A stretch of 6,859 bases of DNA from Deltaproteobacteria bacterium (GTDB taxonomy: Bacteria > Desulfobacterota > Desulfobacteria > C00003060), in assembly GCA_030667105.1 (NCBI GenBank), contig DAOUWN010000115.1:1-6859 (forward strand), read 5' to 3'. The notes beneath the pieces were generated by a model. It had not been told where the DNA came from. It ran no database searches and worked only from the letters and a program-made list of their open reading frames with translations. Below are positions 1 through 5,581 of this stretch, in pieces; within the stretch, counting starts at the first letter, position 1, and every line of letters starts with the position of its first letter. The translations under genes were made by a program, and so were the position numbers.

Positions 1-105
1 AAAAAGTCTGAGCATTTTTCAACAACTTTGCCTGATGGTCAAGAAAGAAATTTCATAGCCCCGTTTGGATCCCACGCGTGTCCCTGGTTGTAGGAGTTTA
101 GCCTT
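1..105. other. Left-edge non-coding stretch
   Basis: No gene can be supported here. The first frame is open from base 1 to a TAG at 91-93, giving a possible 30-residue C-terminal tail of a gene that begins outside the window. I recognise no domain in it, and there is no way to tell it from chance. The first ten bases (AAAAAGTCTG) resemble the AAAAAGTCCG in the hairpin at the right end of the window, so this edge could also be repeat remnant. Confidence 0.3.
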
Positions 106-283
106 TTGAAAAAACCCGGATTTTACTCACTCCTGTGAGCAATTTTGGGATTTTCGATTCACCTGGCTAAATTGCAAAAACTCGGGCTAACGCCCTCAAA
201 CAGTTTGCAATTTTTAACGCCAGGCTCATCGCAAATCTTTTTCCAAAATTGCTCAATGTCGTTCGCAAAACAGGGTTTTTGAA
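106..283. repeat. Long imperfect inverted repeat (REP/MITE-like hairpin)
   Basis: Paired segments run outside to inside. AAAAACCC-gga-TTTT (110-124) pairs with AAAA-c-AGGGTTTTT (267-280), with small mismatches. TGAGCAATTTTGG (136-148) pairs perfectly with CCAAAATTGCTCA (243-255). CCTGGC (162-167) pairs with GCCAGG (219-224), and AAATTGCAAA (169-178) with TTTGCAATTT (204-213). An apical GGGC-taac-GCCC hairpin closes it at 184-195. The whole folds into one interrupted stem of about 170 nt. No coding potential, transposase or obvious target-site duplication is seen. It looks like a repetitive extragenic palindrome or a non-autonomous element. Its position about 30 bp before the operon promoter means it could alternatively act on transcription arriving from upstream. 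Confidence 0.75.
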
Positions 284-312
284 AGCGCTAACGTGTTACG
301 AAAATAGATTTT

Positions 313-342
313 TTGACAAAATTTAGCTTTGTGTGTTATTCA
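313..342 (+). promoter_or_regulatory. Putative sigma70 promoter of the signalling operon
   Basis: A perfect -35 hexamer TTGACA (313-318) is followed after 18 nt by TATTCA (337-342). That hexamer is preceded by TG-n (334-336), giving an extended -10. Transcription would start near 349, leaving about a 40-nt leader before the first start codon at 389. The -10 matches the consensus at only three positions, but the perfect -35 and the TGn motif make this the best candidate in the leader. It partly overlaps a motif block that recurs upstream of the second operon. Confidence 0.5.
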
Positions 343-388
343 AATTTAGGCATTTTTTCTGGTTTCGCTTTTTCAGGTTAAAAAGAAT

Positions 389-703
389 ATGCAGAAGATA
401 CCCCTTAAGCTTGCGAAAGCTGGAATGAAGCTGGCCAAGGCGGTGAGCAACGACAGAGGAATGACCTTGTGTGGCGCAGGGACAGAGCTAACAGAAGAGA
501 CCATTACCCGCCTCTTGCGTATGGAAGTGAAGCGAATAACAGTGGCGGGGCATCCCATAGATACCGGCAGACAGGAGAAGAGCCTCAGCCAGATGATAGA
601 TGAACTTCACGTGCGTTTCAGAAAAGTTGAAGCAGATCCGCTCATGGGTAAGATAAAGAACATGTTATTGGAAGTGTTGAAAGAAGGGGCGGAAGGGGAA
701 TGA
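389..703 (+). CDS. Small HD-GYP-N-terminus-like signalling protein (104 aa)
   Basis: Residues 10-57 follow the pattern AGMKLAKAV..N.RGM.L...GTELTEE..-RL-...V..I.V.G. This resembles the short beta-rich segment that precedes the catalytic domain in many HD-GYP phosphodiesterases (PGM.LA..V....G..L...G..LT). The remaining residues (about 60-100) are charged and probably helical, and there is no catalytic domain. No signal peptide or membrane segment is seen, so it should be cytoplasmic. Its ribosome-binding site is weak (A-rich AAAAAGAAT). The start is chosen because the conserved-looking segment begins directly after it. The stop overlaps the HDOD gene start in ATGA (700-703), so the two are translationally coupled. 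A stand-alone copy of this segment next to an HDOD gene suggests an adaptor or regulatory subunit for the HDOD or GGDEF partner. That role is inference, and no specific function is known to me. Confidence 0.8.
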   Translation: MQKIPLKLAKAGMKLAKAVSNDRGMTLCGAGTELTEETITRLLRMEVKRITVAGHPIDTGRQEKSLSQMIDELHVRFRKVEADPLMGKIKNMLLEVLKEGAEGE

Positions 704-1554
704 GTGTGGACAAAGAGAGCTTGAGGACACGCGTTAAGGCGCTCAAGAATGTTCCGACACTTCCGGATGTTTTTGAAGCGATCAACCGTTTGCTGGAGGA
801 TCCTGATACTGCGGCAGAGGATATTGCGACCGTTATATCGTCTGACCAGGCCTTGTCGGCCAAGATTCTCAGGGTCGTGAACTCTGCGTTGCACGGTTTT
901 CCCGGCCGTATCTCAAGCATAACACACGCGCTGATCATCCTCGGGTTCGATGTGGTTCAGGGGCTTATTCTCAGCGCGTCTGTCTTTGACATGATGCTTG
1001 GCAAGGGGATGCACGGGTTGTGGAAGCACTCTCTCGGGTGTGCCACAACTGCCGGGGTTATTGCCAGAAAAACAAACCACCCCCATCCCGAGGAGGTATC
1101 GATCGCTGCCCTGTTGCATGACATAGGAAAGGTGATCATAAGAACCGAACTTCCCGAAGAAACGTCTCGCATAGATGAAGCGATTGAAACAAGAAAGATC
1201 TCCACGTATGAGGCAGAGGAGCAAATCCTTGGGCTGAATCACAGCACTGTGGGACGGTGGCTTTGTGAAGAATGGAACCTCCCAAACAAGCTCACTGACC
1301 CAATTGCCTGTCACCACAAACCAGGTATGTCGGAGTTCGTGCAGGTGCCGACTGCGATTGTACACGTTGCCGATATCCTTGTCAGGGCTAACGGATTTGG
1401 CTTTGCAGGTGACGATCTGGTTCCTCAAATAGACCCCAAGGCCTGGGCTTTGTTGGACATCTCCGATTCGGTGCTGGAAGAGATCATCAGAGAAATGAGT
1501 GAGCAACTTGAAGATGCCGGGGATTTCCTTTCTGGCGACGGCATTGGCACATGA
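700..1554 (+). CDS. HDOD domain protein (284 aa)
   Basis: The protein shows the HDOD signature. Residues 17-66 read like N-V-P-T-L-P-D-V ... DPDTAAEDIATVISSDQALS ... RVVNSALHG, followed by I-SSITHALIILGFDVVQ (71-87). These match the LPxLPxV, DPALxAKLLRxVNSA and SIxxAIxxLG motifs of the family. The C-terminal half keeps HD-superfamily residues: H110 (WKHS), H140-D141 (LLHDIGK), H181, H205/H206 and D225 (VHVADIL). HDOD proteins are usually non-enzymatic signalling or scaffold proteins related to HD phosphohydrolases. The retained His/Asp set here leaves some metal binding possible. It is cytoplasmic, with no membrane segment. Its start overlaps the upstream stop (ATGA, 700-703) and its stop overlaps the next start (ATGA, 1551-1554), so it is the middle gene of a coupled operon with a GGDEF protein. 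Family assignment is firm; ligand and output are unknown. Confidence 0.93.
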   Translation: MSVDKESLRTRVKALKNVPTLPDVFEAINRLLEDPDTAAEDIATVISSDQALSAKILRVVNSALHGFPGRISSITHALIILGFDVVQGLILSASVFDMMLGKGMHGLWKHSLGCATTAGVIARKTNHPHPEEVSIAALLHDIGKVIIRTELPEETSRIDEAIETRKISTYEAEEQILGLNHSTVGRWLCEEWNLPNKLTDPIACHHKPGMSEFVQVPTAIVHVADILVRANGFGFAGDDLVPQIDPKAWALLDISDSVLEEIIREMSEQLEDAGDFLSGDGIGT

Positions 1555-2510
1555 CGCATGGACCCCAAAAGGTACTGGTTATTGCCCGCGATTCCTCTGG
1601 TGAGGATGAGATAAGGAGTATGTTGGAAGGGCATGGGGAGCGTTTTCTTATTCATTCTGCAGAATCTTCACTCCAGGCCCTTGACATGATCTACAGTGAC
1701 CCCCCGAATTTGGTCATTATCAATCAGTCATTGCATGAAGAAGGATGGAAAGACCTGTGCAAACGGATTAAGGCCGACACAGTTTTTGGACACCTGCCCA
1801 TAGTTTTGGTCCTCCAAGACTCCGGAGAGGGCTTTGAGATCGACTGGGAAGACCTGCCGGTTGATGACTATCTTAAAAAGCCACTCATTGCCGACGAGAC
1901 ACGGTCAAGGATTTCTCTGGTCTTTGCACGAACAGCCAGGATGCGCGATGCCAATCCCCTGACCAACCTTCCGGGCAACTACTCGATCATGACTCAGATC
2001 CAAGGATGTATTGATAGTGGGTCCCCTTTTGTGGTTGTGTATGTGGACCTTGACCATTTCAAGTCCTACAATGATAGGTACGGGTTTCTAAGAGGGGATG
2101 AGATCCTCAAGATGACTGCCCATCTTCTTACAAACTCCGTCCGGAAACTCGACTCGCCAGATGCCTTTGTAGGTCACGTGGGAGGAGATGACTTTGTTTT
2201 CATTGTTCCGCCCGACAGACTGGACGATGTTTGTGAGGAGATCATTGGAAATTTTGATCTGATTGTGGAGAATTTTTACGATGAAGGTGACAGGGTACGG
2301 GGTTGTATTGACTCGACAAATCGTAAAGGCGAAAAGGAGTGTTTTCCCTTTGTGTCAATTTCCATAGCGGTTGTTACAAATGAGCACAGGCCCATTAAGC
2401 ATATTGGTCAGGTGAGTGCAATCGCGGCAGAGGTCAAGAAACGCGTCAAGTCCATGGAGGGGAGTAATTACTACAAAGACATGCGAGGTGCAGAGAAATG
2501 TCTTAAATGA
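1551..2510 (+). CDS. Degenerate receiver-GGDEF (GGDDF) protein (319 aa)
   Basis: Residues 7-127 look like a response-regulator receiver fold but lack the phosphorylation chemistry. The acidic pair is A12-R13, the phosphoacceptor Asp is replaced by N58 (LVIINQ), and the Thr/Ser switch position looks like Leu. Only the Lys of YLKKP (K110) is kept. Residues 134-310 form a GGDEF domain with NPLTNLPGN (135-143), metal-site VDLDHFKSYND (165-175), RYGFLRGDE (176-184) and the signature GHVGGDDF (208-215). The fourth signature residue is Asp instead of Glu. An R-K-L-D (198-201) lies nine residues before GG rather than the usual five, so a normal I-site is unlikely. SISIAVVTN (269-277) and KKRVKSMEGS (296-305) are typical of the GGDDF subgroup. 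It may be a diguanylate cyclase or a c-di-GMP/GTP sensor; activity is not predictable from sequence. It is coupled to the HDOD gene by ATGA. The last codons and stop lie in a repeat (2496-2543). Confidence 0.9.
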   Translation: MTHGPQKVLVIARDSSGEDEIRSMLEGHGERFLIHSAESSLQALDMIYSDPPNLVIINQSLHEEGWKDLCKRIKADTVFGHLPIVLVLQDSGEGFEIDWEDLPVDDYLKKPLIADETRSRISLVFARTARMRDANPLTNLPGNYSIMTQIQGCIDSGSPFVVVYVDLDHFKSYNDRYGFLRGDEILKMTAHLLTNSVRKLDSPDAFVGHVGGDDFVFIVPPDRLDDVCEEIIGNFDLIVENFYDEGDRVRGCIDSTNRKGEKECFPFVSISIAVVTNEHRPIKHIGQVSAIAAEVKKRVKSMEGSNYYKDMRGAEKCLK

Positions 2511-2543
2511 ACTAAATTGCCTTGTAAATGCCTAAAGTGAACT
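2496..2543. repeat. Two tandem 18-nt repeats across the GGDEF gene stop
   Basis: AAATGTCTTAAATGAACT (2496-2513) and AAATGCCTAAAGTGAACT (2526-2543) agree at 15 of 18 positions and start exactly 30 nt apart. The first copy contains the last codons (Cys-Leu-Lys) and TGA stop of the GGDEF gene. The second lies in the spacer. An inverted version occurs at 2666-2683. Confidence 0.65.
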
Positions 2544-2665
2544 GGAGGCGCAGACGAAGTTATCAGTAATCTAGGAATCAAGAATTAAGGAATTCATGAA
2601 TTGCCGGAAATTCATCTAATCCCAAAATCCCCCAATCCCTAACTCTCTTTGACTTTTGGCATTTT
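2544..2665. other. Spacer between the two operons, with a small hairpin
   Basis: No gene is seen. ATGAATT (2596-2602) and AATTCAT (2609-2615) form a 7-bp hairpin with loop GCCGGA. AATTCATGAATT (2591-2602) is also a perfect 12-bp palindrome. No T-tract follows, so this is not a classical terminator. TTGACT at 2649-2654 could be a -35 box for the next gene, but only weak -10 candidates lie 17-18 nt downstream. Confidence 0.45.
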
Positions 2666-2683
2666 AGCTCATTTTAGGCATTT
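2666..2683. repeat. Inverted copy of the 18-nt border repeat
   Basis: AGCTCATTTTAGGCATTT matches the reverse complement of 2526-2543 at 16 of 18 positions, so the two copies flank 122 bp of spacer as an inverted pair. It lies 43 nt before the start of the solute-binding protein gene and could serve as an operator or be a piece of a dispersed repeat. Upstream TTTGAC (2648-2653) and ATTTTAGCT (2661-2669) recur in the same order before the first operon. Confidence 0.6.
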
Positions 2684-2714
2684 CTTTTTGCACTAGTAGA
2701 TGGCGCTTTGGACA

Positions 2715-2721
2715 TAAGGAG
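2715..2721 (+). promoter_or_regulatory. Ribosome-binding site that fixes the start at 2727
   Basis: TAAGGAG lies 5 nt before the ATG at 2727. The TAA (2715-2717) is also an in-frame stop, so the reading frame cannot extend upstream to recover a signal peptide. Confidence 0.8.
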
Positions 2722-2726
2722 ACAAG

Positions 2727-3617
2727 ATGGTGAGAGCAGAGGGAAAGGTCGCTTTTCCAGTCATTCCGCCAGATCGGGGAGATGACTTGCACAACCTCGA
2801 ATTTGCTGACTCGGCAGACCTGGTTCTTTTTGTGGCAGGCAATCAATTCATGGTCATGAAAGAACTCCTCCTTGCCTTTCAGGAAGAACACCCGGATATC
2901 AGGAAAATCTTTTATGAAACACTTCCACCGGGCCTGGAGCTGAAACAGATTTTGGCGGGCGGAGCCATCTTTCGGGAAAGCGTCATAGACGTAGTCCCCG
3001 ATGTCTATGCCTCTGTGACCGAAAAGGCCATGGAGCGACTTGAAGAGATGGCATTCATTTCAAGGGAAGACTATTTCCTGTATCTCCATAATCGGATTGT
3101 CTTGATGACGCCGGAAGGAAATCCTGCGCGGATAGCATCGGTTTCTGATCTTGGGCGAGAGGAGGTGCGTATTTCCCAGCCCAATCCGGAGTATGAAGAC
3201 ATTGCTCATTACATTATCGAGATGTATCGCCAGGCTGGCGGCGAAGACCTTGTGAACCGTATCATGGAAGAGAAGCGGGCAGAGGGGAGAACGATTCTGA
3301 CAATCGTGCACCACAGGGAAACCCCGCTGAGGATAGCAAAGAGAACAGTTGACGTGGGTCCTGTATGGGCTACCGAGATCATGCATGCACGGCGGCAAGG
3401 CCTTGCCGTGGACGTGGTCGAACCAGGAGAACATCTGGATCAAAGGGACGACATCAACTATTATATTTGCCGTTTAAAGAATGCCGTCCACCCTGAGAAC
3501 GCTGAGAAATTTCTCGACTTCATCAATTCGGTTCGTGCTCAGGGTATCTATGAAGCCTATGGCTTTGTTCCTCATTTTGCAGCGTCTTCTTCGCAGACCA
3601 AGACATATGATTACTGA
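2727..3617 (+). CDS. ModA-like solute-binding-fold protein without signal peptide (296 aa)
   Basis: Residues 27-285 resemble type II periplasmic binding proteins of the molybdate/extracellular-solute group. DLVLFVAGNQFMVMKELL (31-48) is the first strand and helix. A lobe-crossing region follows around 80-130 (PDVYASV, NRIVLMTPEGNP), then LTIVHHRETPLRIAKRTVDVG (191-211, Thr/Arg-rich like the ModA TxxR and DAG segments). The C-terminus has the usual VHPENAEKFLDFINSVRAQGIYEAYGFVPH pattern (254-283). The N-terminus (MVRAEGKVAFPVIPP) has neither a signal peptide nor a lipobox. An in-frame TAA inside the Shine-Dalgarno sequence rules out a longer form. The protein should therefore be cytoplasmic unless exported some other way. 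No ABC permease or ATPase gene is in the window. The gene overlaps tldD by 11 nt (3607-3617). It might be a cytosolic ligand sensor or carrier; the ligand is unknown. Confidence 0.8.
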   Translation: MVRAEGKVAFPVIPPDRGDDLHNLEFADSADLVLFVAGNQFMVMKELLLAFQEEHPDIRKIFYETLPPGLELKQILAGGAIFRESVIDVVPDVYASVTEKAMERLEEMAFISREDYFLYLHNRIVLMTPEGNPARIASVSDLGREEVRISQPNPEYEDIAHYIIEMYRQAGGEDLVNRIMEEKRAEGRTILTIVHHRETPLRIAKRTVDVGPVWATEIMHARRQGLAVDVVEPGEHLDQRDDINYYICRLKNAVHPENAEKFLDFINSVRAQGIYEAYGFVPHFAASSSQTKTYDY

Positions 3618-4998
3618 CTATCCCCTGGAAAAAATATTCCGAACGATTCTGAAAAATGGTGGCTCGTTTGCTGATCTCTATTATGAGTCGAGCCAGACCA
3701 ATTCCATTGTTTGTGAGGATAACAGGATTGAAAAGGTCATTACCGGCACGGATGCCGGCGTGGGGCTTCGAGCCATCAGCGATTTCAAGACCTCCTATGC
3801 CTACGGCAACCGCTGTTCTGAGAAAGATGTCCTCGCCCTTTCAGCGGATCTGGCCGGTGCCATAAAGGCAAGCCCCGGTGCAACCGTAGCAAAGGAGTAT
3901 CCCTTGGGGCCCTCTGTGAACCTCCCGGTGCGGCTATCTCCGGGAAACATTGATACGGCCAAGAAAATTGCTATCGTTCGCGAAGCCAATAGGGCCGCCC
4001 GCGAAATGGACTCCAGGGTTCGCCAAGTCAAGGTCGTTTACAGCGACAAGCGTCAACAACTGGCCATGGCCAATTCAGAAGGGTTCCTGGTGGAGGAGGA
4101 CCGCACCTATACGTTGTTCATGGTGCAGGTGGTGGCGGCCGCAAAAGAGCTTGTGCAGACTGGATATGAGCCAGTAGGCGGGCTGATGGGGTTTGAACTA
4201 TTCGATGAAGTAGACCCGGCTCAGGTAGCTAAAATCGCGGCCCGTCGGGCAGTGCGGGCCCTGGAGGCCAGGGAAGCGCCAAGGGGGCTCATGCCTGTTG
4301 TTCTTTCGAGTGAGGCTGGCGGGACCATGATCCATGAGGCCGTGGGTCACGGCCTGGAGGCAGATCTGGCCCTTGAGGGGCTTTCTATTTACAGCAACCG
4401 TATCGGCGAGACAGTGGCCTCCCCCCTGATTACAGTCGTGGATGACGCAAAGCTCACTCAGAAGCGCGGCTCTTATGGTTATGATGACGAGGGCGTTTTA
4501 GCACAAGAGACAGTCTTGATAGAAAAAGGGATATTGAAGGGTTATCTTTGCGACAGGCTTCATGCCATGAGATTTAACGGCGTCTCAACGGGAAACGGAA
4601 GACGTCAATCTTACAAGCACCATCCTATTGTGCGTATGTCCAACACCTATATTTCCCCCGGCAAAGATGATCCCGATACGATACTGCGAAATGCTCCTGA
4701 TGGAGTGCTGGTGAAAAAGATGGGCGGGGGACAGGTAAATACCGTGAATGGCGATTTCGTTTTTGAGGTCTCTGAAGGATATCTGATCCGAAACGGCCAA
4801 ATAGGCGATCCTATTCGTGGCGCAACGCTCGCCGGAAATGGTCCACAGGTGCTCAAGTCAATTGATCGTGTCGGAAATGACCTCGGATTTGGCATCGGCA
4901 CCTGTGGCAAGGATGGTCAGGGCGTGCCCGTAGGTGATGCCCAGCCCACCCTCCGTATCCCCGAGATTGTAGTCGGGGGAACCTCACAATCCGGATAA
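3607..4998 (+). CDS. tldD: TldD-family zinc metallopeptidase (463 aa)
   Basis: This is one half of the TldD/TldE peptidase, a cytoplasmic zinc enzyme that degrades or matures unfolded peptides (microcin B17 and CcdA processing in E. coli). The N-terminal domain has the family patterns AGVGLRAI (50-57) and FADLYYESS (21-29). The catalytic HExxxH motif is H243-E244-x3-H248 (MIHEAVGHGLEAD). RLHAMRFNGVSTGNGRR (317-333) and GTCGKDGQGVPVGDAQP (431-447) follow, the latter with C433 as probable third metal ligand. The length of 463 aa is close to the usual 480 or so. The frame is open back to 3481, but that part encodes an Arg-rich sequence lying wholly inside the upstream gene in another frame. Homology begins at ITDYPLEKIF, so ATG 3607 is chosen. 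There is no clear Shine-Dalgarno and the 11-nt overlap with the upstream gene implies coupled translation. No tldE is present here; the usual partner would have to lie elsewhere. Confidence 0.93.
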   Translation: MITDYPLEKIFRTILKNGGSFADLYYESSQTNSIVCEDNRIEKVITGTDAGVGLRAISDFKTSYAYGNRCSEKDVLALSADLAGAIKASPGATVAKEYPLGPSVNLPVRLSPGNIDTAKKIAIVREANRAAREMDSRVRQVKVVYSDKRQQLAMANSEGFLVEEDRTYTLFMVQVVAAAKELVQTGYEPVGGLMGFELFDEVDPAQVAKIAARRAVRALEAREAPRGLMPVVLSSEAGGTMIHEAVGHGLEADLALEGLSIYSNRIGETVASPLITVVDDAKLTQKRGSYGYDDEGVLAQETVLIEKGILKGYLCDRLHAMRFNGVSTGNGRRQSYKHHPIVRMSNTYISPGKDDPDTILRNAPDGVLVKKMGGGQVNTVNGDFVFEVSEGYLIRNGQIGDPIRGATLAGNGPQVLKSIDRVGNDLGFGIGTCGKDGQGVPVGDAQPTLRIPEIVVGGTSQSG

Positions 4999-5010
4999 GC
5001 CGGGACAAAG

Positions 5011-5033
5011 AAAGTGCCTAAAGCTAAAAATGC
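5011..5033. repeat. Copy of the TGCCTAAA border repeat after tldD
   Basis: AAAGTGCCTAAAGCTAAAAATGC starts 12 nt after the tldD stop: the motif is TGCCTAAA (5015-5022) followed by GCTAAAAATGC. Its reverse complement resembles positions 2659-2683 (GCATTTTAGCT then TTTAGGCATTT) with a few bases deleted between the halves. It belongs to the same dispersed repeat family. Confidence 0.55.
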
Positions 5034-5049
5034 TGTAATCGTTCACCGA

Positions 5050-5073
5050 TTCAGGGTTTACCGAAACTCTGAA
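5050..5073 (+). terminator. Hairpin after tldD, possible weak terminator
   Basis: TTCAGGGTTT (5050-5059) pairs with AAACTCTGAA (5064-5073) through ten pairs, one of them G-T, with a 4-nt loop ACCG. It lies 51 nt past the tldD stop. Only a short CCTTTG follows instead of a T-run, so intrinsic termination is uncertain; it may protect the 3' end of the transcript. Confidence 0.35.
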
Positions 5074-5148
5074 CCTTTGATTCGTGAGTTCTGAATGAAG
5101 AAGGCATGGGAATAGAACGATTAGAGGATGTGGTTTCATCGAGTACTT

Positions 5149-5166
5149 GCTTGCCTACAAGCAAGC
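5149..5166. repeat. Small GC-rich hairpin in the 4999-5281 spacer
   Basis: GCTTGC (5149-5154) and GCAAGC (5161-5166) form a 6-bp stem with loop CTACAA. No T-run follows. The rest of the 4999-5281 spacer shows no gene and no convincing promoter. Confidence 0.35.
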
Positions 5167-5269
5167 GCAACGAAAGAAAGGTAACCCTGAACGTGTGAAC
5201 GCCTTCCCCCTTTTCCCAACGCCTTGAGTTTTTCCATAAATGTGACGATGTAGAGAACAAATTTGCATC

Positions 5270-5274
5270 GGAGG
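5270..5274 (+). promoter_or_regulatory. Ribosome-binding site of the Cys-rich small protein
   Basis: GGAGG lies 7 nt before ATG 5282, at ideal spacing. This supports the short reading frame as a real gene. Confidence 0.75.
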
Positions 5275-5281
5275 CACTATT

Positions 5282-5518
5282 ATGGAACCGAATCCGCATC
5301 CAGTTAAGAAGCAAGGGTACAGAAACCTCCACTGCTTTCACTATGGGGGTTGTTTGGACCATGCGGTTAAGCATCGGTGGCAATGCTGGAATTGTTCGGA
5401 GTGTTTACACAAATCAAGCGAAGAACCAACAGATGCGGTCCGAACCGTTCATGATTCAAACCTAATCTATGAATTGCCATACAAGCTTTCCAGAGAAGTC
5501 TGGCATAGATTCGGTTGA
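5282..5518 (+). CDS. Small Cys-rich zinc-finger-like protein (78 aa)
   Basis: The core (residues 14-43) reads R-N-L-H-C18-F-H-Y-G-G-C24-L-D-H-A ... W33-Q-C35-W-N-C38-S-E-C41. That is C-x5-C-LDxA, about 13 residues, then C-x2-C, with an extra Cys at 35. This pattern recurs in small uncharacterised proteins of Desulfobacterota and related bacteria as I remember them. Four Cys with this spacing suggest a treble-clef or zinc-ribbon-like site, though an iron-sulfur site is possible. The N-terminus is short and basic; residues 46-78 are plain, with no membrane segment. It has a good ribosome-binding site and stands alone: about 280 nt of spacer separates it from tldD and about 195 nt from the next gene. 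Function is unknown; nucleic-acid or protein binding would be a guess. Confidence 0.75.
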   Translation: MEPNPHPVKKQGYRNLHCFHYGGCLDHAVKHRWQCWNCSECLHKSSEEPTDAVRTVHDSNLIYELPYKLSREVWHRFG

Positions 5519-5581
5519 GCGAGCCGTTAAGTTTTCTTTTCGTCCCAGGGGGTGGAGAGAGTGTATTAGGTGGGTCCCTCG

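Noticed and set aside
180..300. Integron attC site, suggested by GGGCTAACGCCC and GCGCTAACG
   Set aside because: The core sites do not fit RYYYAAC/GTTRRRY (the base before CTAAC is G), and no integrase or cassette-like gene is near.
913..1506. 197-aa minus-strand reading frame
   Set aside because: It lies entirely opposite the HDOD gene, has no recognisable domain, and the + strand product is a clear family member.
2496..2683. CRISPR-like array from the repeated TGCCTAAA motifs
   Set aside because: Only two direct copies, irregular spacers, mixed orientations and no cas genes.
2677..2691. Sigma54-type promoter (GG ... TTGCA) before the binding-protein gene
   Set aside because: GG (2677-2678) and GC (2690-2691) are 11 nt apart where 10 are required, and the first element lacks TGGCAC.
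3481..3606. Longer tldD form starting at 3481
   Set aside because: The added 42 residues are Arg-rich and lie wholly inside the binding-protein gene in another frame; TldD similarity starts at ATG 3607.
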